Shown: piece after piece, positions 58,286 through 64,000 of the stretch
How the letters are laid out: each line of letters begins with the position of its first letter
Numbering within the stretch: position 1 is the first letter of the stretch
Assembly (NCBI GenBank): GCA_011033025.1
Contig: WFMF01000348.1
Location: 1 to 64,000 of the forward strand
DNA: 64,000 nt
From: Beroe forskalii
Lineage: Eukaryota; Ctenophora; Nuda; Beroida; Beroidae
Direction: 5' to 3'
Translations under genes and position numbers: made by a program
The notes under the pieces: model-generated
What the model saw: only the letters and a program-made list of their open reading frames with translations
Databases searched by the model: none
Told to the model about the DNA's origin: nothing

Positions 58286-58388
58286 GACTGAACAGTACAA
58301 TTATAAAACCCAACCACACGATTAAATCACGTGACCTATCCGGGCATTACACTATAGGTCACTCACAATAAATGGAGGTTTTTCCATC

Positions 58389-58427
58389 GTTAATCCCACC
58401 ATTGTAACCCCTGATAATTACATCAAT
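58389..58427 (-). repeat. Palindromic CRE repeat, degenerate copy at 58.4 kb
   Basis: TAATCCCACCATTGTAACCC, TGATAATTACATCA. Opposite orientation to the copy 130 bp upstream. Confidence 0.5.
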
Positions 58428-59416
58428 GTCTCCTAAATTTTGCTTAAGTGCGACCTGAGCTGTGTATAAATATAGGGTTTATAGTACCTCCCACCTCTAA
58501 GAGGCATATGACCACGCACAAGACTCGTAATATTTATACGCAGGGAGAAAGGTTTGTATGTTTTGAGAACCTCGCCCACTATATGTTTGTATCTAAATCA
58601 CATTATATTATATATCGTGATATCGTCTTGGGGGAGCGTCAGTTAGTGCGCTAAATTGCTCATTAATCAGCAAAAATCGCTGCATTCGATGCATTTATGT
58701 ATTGTGAGTCGGGCTAAAGTTGTTTCGCTGTATTGTGTGTTTTGTGCTGTAATGGTTAGTGTTTTGTGCAGTAGTGGTTCCGTTACAGTGCTATGGGCTG
58801 AGTGGTTCAGTGGTTTGGCCATATTTTGTGATATTTAAGTAGTTTGGTTGTCCATGTGGTTTGATTACCATTTTCATTGATTTTAAGGTACAAACTATTA
58901 AAGAGGAAAATGCAGAATAGAAAGGAATACCTTCACCTTGCCCTTTCGGCCCTATTCTAGTTTTCGTGCTAAAATACCTACTTTTTGTTTCGATTCTTTC
59001 ACCGTCTTTGTCCCAATCCTTTGCTCTCGAAGGTGTTAAATTGAGTTGCTAAGTTACTCTTTGCGATTCATTGTTCAACACTTTTGCTCCTCGTCTGTAT
59101 ATGAGTTGACCTTTTCTGTTCTTTTTAGCTTTTTCTTCTTTGTGTCTCGAATCGCTTCTTGTACTTTTTACTTGAATACATGTAATGAGTAATGACTATT
59201 TTCAGAACTGTTTGCTACTTGTCTGTTAGTTACTTTCTGAATTACTATATTGGACCTTGGTGGATAGCGTAATTCTCTCCGAAATACGAGAGATATTACC
59301 AGCTGCTTCTATTTTTATGCAAATAACACATGCATAAAATGCATGTAGTCGCCACTCTCAAAACCTGCAAAAATTCACGACTTATAATCTCAAGTGTTCC
59401 GACTGCCCATTGCTCG

Positions 59417-59505
59417 CACCTGAAAACAAACAGTTGAAAGTGACATCATTATCACGGTTTAGAATGGTTATTTGACGACATCTAGCAGGCTATTTAATGC
59501 GGCGG
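59417..59505 (+). repeat. Palindromic CRE repeat, copy at 59.4 kb
   Basis: Core from 59441: TGACATCATTATCA, loop CGGTTTAGAATGGTTAT, TTGACGACATCT, then AGCAGGCTATTTAATGCGG. The flank AACAGTTGAAAG before it matches the common inner flank. Confidence 0.8.
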
Positions 59506-60120
59506 TTGTTTGAATACAATACATGCGTTAGCTATAACTGTATAATAACTCGAAGCCTCACCAAAATGGTCCATCGTGTTAACAAGACTCTGACAACTGA
59601 CACATAGTCAAATTGTGGACTTTTATGTGCACCTGTTTTTGAATTTCTAGTTTTATTTGCTGCATTTCAGTTTCCTACTGATTATTTGATTCAAATTTGA
59701 GTTTCGACCCTATGAATATTTTCAATGATAAGAAATGCTATGATTTAACGTCGGGGAATCCAAAAGTTGAATTAATCAATGTTCCAGGCACTAAGTTGGT
59801 CCACTGACTTGCAAGTCTTATCTTACTTGGCAGGTTATCAGGAATATATCAGTCACAAACAATTAACAATTTAGTATGAGTGAATGGTTGTGGAATGTGG
59901 TTTAGATTTTTGCCATGTTGGGGAATAACATTGTATTAGGTCATTGTTACAGCATTCAATTAGGGCAGAGGCTCAAAGTCTTGACTTCGTATGCTCTACC
60001 TCCTCTGCATAATTATTGAATTTTTTCGATATTTTGTGATTTCTATATGAATTTTAACCTGGTTTTTCATTTTCGTTTTTGTTCTCTTTTGTTTTCCGTC
60101 TCGATTCGATGACTTCTCAG

Positions 60121-60262
60121 TATTCATCAACACCATCTTTTAACCGAATCCTTCCCAATCTTTCAAAAGACAGTTTTAATGTCATGTTAACTCCGCCGAT
60201 GAAGAAAAAACTACATCCAAGATCGGAGAGTCCCTTCAGAACGAATGGGGTCTTCAGTAGAG
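60121..60262 (+). CDS. Large uncharacterised gene, next exon
   Basis: Acceptor GACTTCTCAG, donor AGAG|GTGAGA. Entered in phase 0 it encodes YSSTPSFNRILPNLSKDSFN, VMLTPPMKKKLHPRSESPFR and TNGVFSR, leaving in phase 1. It has several Ser/Thr-Pro sites (STPS, LTPP, ESPF) beside basic patches, consistent with a phosphorylated regulatory or scaffold region. Confidence 0.85.
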
Positions 60263-60284
60263 GTGAGAGTCTAAAATAGAATGA

Positions 60285-60475
60285 TCTCAATTATTGGAGT
60301 ATCTTAGATAGGACGATCTTGAATGATGAATATTTAGGAGCATCTTAGAAAGAAAGGTCTTAAATCTTGAATTTAATTCAAGAGCATCTAAAATTGGAGG
60401 ATCCTATATATTAGGATCATCTTAAATATAACAATCTTAAATCTCAAATCTGATCATCTTAAATAAGAGCATCAT
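60285..60475. repeat. Imperfect AGGATCATCTTAAAT-type array
   Basis: Words GAGCATCTTAGA, GGACGATCTTGAATG, GGTCTTAAATC, AGGATCATCTTAAATA and GATCATCTTAAATAAGAGCA recur at 15-40 bp. Starts just after the exon donor at 60262. Confidence 0.7.
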
Positions 60476-60977
60476 AACAGGGGTAACATCAAATGTCACG
60501 GGCAAAAATAGATCTATTTATGCTATAAAGCGACCACTAATTTAAACCGAGATTCTGACATCAATGTCTCTCCGATTATTGTCCGACTGATAACCCTTTA
60601 TTATGGGATGCTTTCTACTATTATGTTATGCATGAAACAAATCTAATATGGCAGCTGTCATGGTGTTCTATATTTGTTGCTTTTATATTTGGTGTCTGTC
60701 ACATGACGTCATGGTGTCAGTTCGCGATCTAAATCGTGAGAACTTAAGAGGTTAAAAAGAGCATCGGGTACGCCTCATGGTTATGGTCATTATGCTACCT
60801 GTATATATGGATATCGTTTAAGCAGTTAAAAATGAATGCTGATTGCTGAAACGGTCATTTTAGATTTATTTCGGGTCTTTATCTTTCTTCCAAGAATTTA
60901 CTAGAATATCTTTCTTAGAAAGTTCCTTGAACTTCGTTGCCTTATGAAACTACTTGGAGTAAGGATCATTTTACTTT

Positions 60978-61250
60978 GATACCGGTTCACTTTGATACCA
61001 GTTTACTACGAAACTGCATCATTTTGATGCCAGTTGACTCTGACACTATTTAATCTTGACTTCGGCACTACTTATTTTTTTAACGCCCTTTTACTTCGGC
61101 ACAACTTACTTCTGACACCATTTTACAGTTTTACCTTGACACCACTTCCTTTTGACACCAGTTTACTTTAACACCACTTTATTTTGACATAATTTTCTTC
61201 TGACACAATTTGGCTTTGACACCACTTTATTTTGACACCAGTTTCCTCTG
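60978..61250. repeat. TTTGACACCA minisatellite, about 12-14 copies
   Basis: TTTGATACCGGTTCACTTTG, TTTTGACACCAGTTTACTTT and variants fill the intron up to about 20 bp before the next exon. It is the reverse complement of the TGGTGTCA unit at 8887-9180. Confidence 0.85.
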
Positions 61251-61273
61251 GGATTCATTTCCGGATCGCGTAG

Positions 61274-61410
61274 GTCGCAACAGCGTTCCGCACGAGATCC
61301 TACCCACTCGCCGGCTTATCATGATGGATAGGTTCAGCAGGAGACGAGCTAAATCTGACGGGGAGATCATTGACAGGTTGCTGGATCTACCTGAGGACAT
61401 TCACCACAAG
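61274..61410 (+). CDS. Large uncharacterised gene, last exon recognised in the window
   Basis: The acceptor is CGGATCGCGTAG, with a weak tract in front, and GT completes the previous G to Gly. The exon encodes RNSVPHEILPTRRLIMMDRF, SRRRAKSDGEIIDRLLDLPE and DIHHK, leaving in phase 0 at AAG|GTTAGT. A helical basic-acidic segment (RRRAKSDGEIIDRLLDL) stands out. The open frame extends upstream into the minisatellite, but the phase fit favours the AG at 61272-61273. The gene probably continues beyond the window. Confidence 0.75.
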
Positions 61411-62043
61411 GTTAGTTTGAATTGCCTGTGCAAGGTTTGGCTTTTGTTTCTTTCGATACAATTGCAGGTTTGTTCGTTTGAGTGTAAGTTTTTCTGTCTG
61501 TCTGTCTGTGCATCTGTTCGTTTTTCGTGGCCATTTTACTGTTTGTGTGTCCTGTTTGTTCTGCACACACAAGCTCTTTCAATGCACCTTCAAATCATAT
61601 TAGACTTTAAACACAAAGTCGCCAAAGTGGGAGCTGAAGCATTATCAGTTACAGGTCAGAAAATTACGCGCAATTCCCGCGCACTGCCCGCGCACGAACA
61701 GGTAGCAGCGCACCTTTAGCACACTTTCCGCGCAAATCGAAATTATGAACAACTTTAAATTCAACTCGGTTCGCGGGAGGTTGATCTTATAATTTTGTCT
61801 TTTTGTTGGGTTGATCGTAATTATAAAAGCTACTGTAGCTATACTATCTAACCCCTGACTAATGTCTAGGCTATTCGTGAACTTCCAATTCTAGAAACTC
61901 CTAGAACCCTCGCTTACTTCAAATCTTTCTGACAAAACGCAGACTGACGCAGACATCCCCTGTTTTACCGATATTGAAGTTGTTTTGTTCGATAACTCAA
62001 TAAGTAAGATAGATAATTATTACATGTTAGGTACAGCATGTTC

Positions 62044-62173
62044 TTTTTTTTTTTTTTTTTTTTTTTGCATATCGAGGAACTCGCCATATAGGTCCGGGGT
62101 TACCGAACGTTTAGACAATGTCCTTGGTTATGGGACACACTCAATGTCGAACCAAGTCATTTCTCCTCGATAT
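62044..62173. repeat. Poly-T tract followed by a segment bounded by 10-bp inverted repeats
   Basis: A 23-base T run is followed by ATATCGAGGA (62069-62078), and its exact reverse complement TCCTCGATAT lies at 62164-62173. The unusually GC-balanced segment between them includes GGTCCGGGGTTACCGAACG. It may be a retroposed sequence in minus orientation, but no clear Pol III boxes or target duplication were found. Confidence 0.4.
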
Positions 62174-62394
62174 CCAAAAAAGATTTGCAGCATATACTGC
62201 GAGTGTGTACCATTTCCAACTAACCTCAAGTGGCTAGTTGGTTGTGTTGTATGTGAGATTCCTTGGATGTGTAGGTGGTGGGAAAAAGAAAAAAGTATCA
62301 ATTGAGATACATAACTGCACCCTGTATGAAGGCAATCAGCTTACTGCAGCGAAAGGCTGCACTATGAAAAGTCAAGTGGGAAGCAAAAGCAAAT

Positions 62395-62630
62395 TTATTT
62401 AATTTACTAAAAGATAAAGGCAAGATATAAATTAAGACACTTTCAGCATAATATTAAAATAATAATACTATTTGATAAAACAATATTATTTAATAATATT
62501 ATTTATTATTTCTATTTAATACTAATATTTAATAATAATAATATTATTTAATAAAATAATAATATTATTTAATTTACTAAGAGATAAAGGCAAGATATAA
62601 ATTAAGACACTTTCAGCATAATATTAAAAT
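62395..62630. repeat. Duplicated 60 bp segment around a TAATATTA run
   Basis: AATTTACTAAAAGATAAAGG, then CAAGATATAAATTAAGACAC, then TTTCAGCATAATATTAAAA occurs at 62401-62460 and again at 62571-62630 with one difference. Between them is an AT-only stretch of ATAATATTATTTAATA type. Confidence 0.95.
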
Positions 62631-63726
62631 TGTATAAGTAGCAATTGAAGAATAACATGAAAGCGAGCAAGTAAAATAGAAGAAGCAAATGAAAAATTAT
62701 GTAATTAAATAATCGAAAGGCAGTCAAACTTAAATACCGTTCGCGTGAAAATGCAGCTGAGGATAGAATCTCTGACTAAGAATGTAAGGGTTTAAAGGTC
62801 CAGTTCTTCATAAAAAGATCTAAAAATTTAAACATACTTTTACTTTTTAGCTGGCAGAATCAAAAGCAAGGCGATGCAATTAAACTGTAAATAAACAACT
62901 AAATAAGGGGCACTTAATGAAACCAACAAAAGTAAAACATACAATTAATTAAACAAAACGTGAATGAAAATTGGTTTATACACTTATCTATACCTTACTG
63001 AACTTATGACTGGCAGTCAATGAAAGTCGACGAAATGGCAAAAGTAGGGAGTTTATAAAACCATTTTATAAGTGCTCTTATATCAAAGTCGGCATTAAAC
63101 ATCATTAAACATCAATAATCGACATTAATCGCATCATTAATCAACTAAAGGAAAGTTTGTTATGAACAAGAATACTTAAAGTCTCTTCCAGGAAGTTATT
63201 TTGGCTTGAATTAAGTATTTCATGCGTATAAGGAGGGCGTTAAAAGTACAGCATCGAATGTATAAAATTTAACCCAAGAATTATTCAAACAAATGGAGAT
63301 GATAACGTATCAAAACTTATAACAAGGAACGAAAGGAATTTTAACCTAAGTAAACAGCGAAAGTAGCAACCAGAGTGCAGTTATGTGTGAACTGTTCCGA
63401 AACTTCTTCATTACATCAGTGGTTTTTATAACGCAAGTGGTAATTGCACTATACGCTGGAGTACATATATTACACGAAAGAGTTGCATGCCGCAAGTTCG
63501 AACATGTGCCTAGTTCATGATTTTCTGGCGTACGCCGTAGACAGTATGCTTTTGATGCTTCATAAACGAATTAATGTTTTCATGATAAAAACTAGAATGA
63601 AACTTAGTAAATTCGTCATCAAAATAGTGACAAGACGTTTAAGGTTTGATGATATAAGCTAAAGTAAAACGATGTAAATATATCATCAAAATGATGGCAT
63701 GCTGTGAATTGAAACAATATATACTT

Positions 63727-63776
63727 TTTTTAATCTATGAACTACAGTACAGAAGTGCTGTAGTCCGATCAGTCCA
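63727..63776. repeat. Short dispersed repeat, copy 3 of 3
   Basis: TTTTTTTAATCTATGAACTA, CAGTACAGAAGTGCTGTAGT, CCGATCAGTCC; matches the copy at 4489 best at its 3' end. Confidence 0.6.
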
Positions 63777-64000
63777 TATATATATACAATTAAATGTAAT
63801 CTTAAATGAAATTACAAGACATATAAAGTATGAGACGATAAATAAAGATGTTGTGAGTAAATATGAATTGAATACATAATGAAGTTACAGAGGTATGGAA
63901 TAGTAAATTCCAGTTAAGTAAGAGATATTAGTGATAAATTTGATCCAATTAAAACAAGAAACAAGTATGTGGCTCCTAGAAATAATTTTAATTGCGGCTT

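Larger units (their letters stand above)
55777..60120. other. Intron of the large gene
   Basis: It contains palindromic CRE repeats at 56963, 58199, 58389 and 59417, one copy of the dispersed GTACAGAAGTGCTG repeat at 57749, and no recognisable exon. The acceptor at its end is GATGACTTCTCAG. Confidence 0.55.
61411..64000. other. Intron or 3' flank; no firm exon
   Basis: An open phase-0 stretch at 61604-61654 (TLNTKSPKWELKHYQLQ, AG before, CAG|GTCAGA after) could be the next exon but has little support. The rest is AT-rich with a poly-T tract, a duplicated 60 bp segment and TAATATTA runs. No stop-containing last exon of the large gene was recognised. Confidence 0.4.

Noticed and set aside
12527-59505. 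Palindromic repeat as a CRISPR-like array or as C/D-box snoRNAs
   Set aside because: Copies are dispersed, not regularly spaced, and occur in both orientations. A TGATGA word is present but no D box or guide arrangement is consistent among copies.
61431-61719. Continuation of the open frame after 61410 as coding sequence
   Set aside because: A donor GTTAGT closes the exon at 61410, and the following residues change character (Cys/Phe-rich) with simple TCTG and TGTGTGT sequence.
62079-62130. tRNA gene or tRNA-derived SINE head
   Set aside because: The GGTCCGGGGTTACCGAACG segment resembles a B box only loosely, and no cloverleaf can be drawn by eye.

Overview
The window looks like nuclear DNA of an invertebrate animal. 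It is AT-rich, its genes are split by large introns with ordinary GT-AG junctions, and there are many satellites, minisatellites and short inverted-repeat elements. The peroxiredoxin-6 exons and the GPCR-like gene are animal-type, but I cannot name the phylum. No virus-derived or LTR element, rRNA, tRNA or CRISPR array was recognised.

Layout. 1-4116 is a satellite of about 350 bp units, interrupted at 254-2695 by a DNA transposon-like element with 16-bp terminal inverted repeats, a TAA target duplication and a large internal minisatellite. 5770-6393 holds the last two coding exons of a 1-Cys peroxiredoxin (PRDX6 type, + strand); its catalytic N-terminal half is not visible. 7086-8148 is repeat-rich: local duplications, a 22-bp-stem hairpin, and a short transposon-like element with a telomere-like core and a 9-bp target duplication. 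9151-10139 (- strand) is a class A GPCR-like, apparently intronless gene with two frame changes. 10140-20255 has no gene I can support.

From 20256 to beyond 61410 runs one large multi-exon + strand gene, rebuilt here by matching intron phases. It has a long first coding exon region (20256-21694, several frame changes), small exons at 22067, 26988 and 31671, a 2.1 kb exon at 40882, and exons at 55451, 55701, 60121 and 61274. Two or three alternative first exons (26394, 47003, possibly 36489) each end in phase 1 and fit the next constitutive exon. An 84-bp exon copy at 32030 is in phase. The protein is Ser- and acid-rich, probably largely disordered and phosphorylated. I recognise no domain and give no name.

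The most striking feature is a dispersed short palindromic repeat, with about 35-40 recognisable copies between 12.5 and 60 kb in both orientations. Its core is TGACGTCATTATCA, an AT-rich loop of about 17-20 bp, then TTGATGACGTCA. Complete copies add outer arms AATAGGCG and CGCCTATT, often next to GCGCG. Each arm carries a TGACGTCA octamer, the consensus CRE (CREB/ATF site). The copies fill the introns of the large gene and the space before it, and are absent from the first 12 kb and the last 3 kb.
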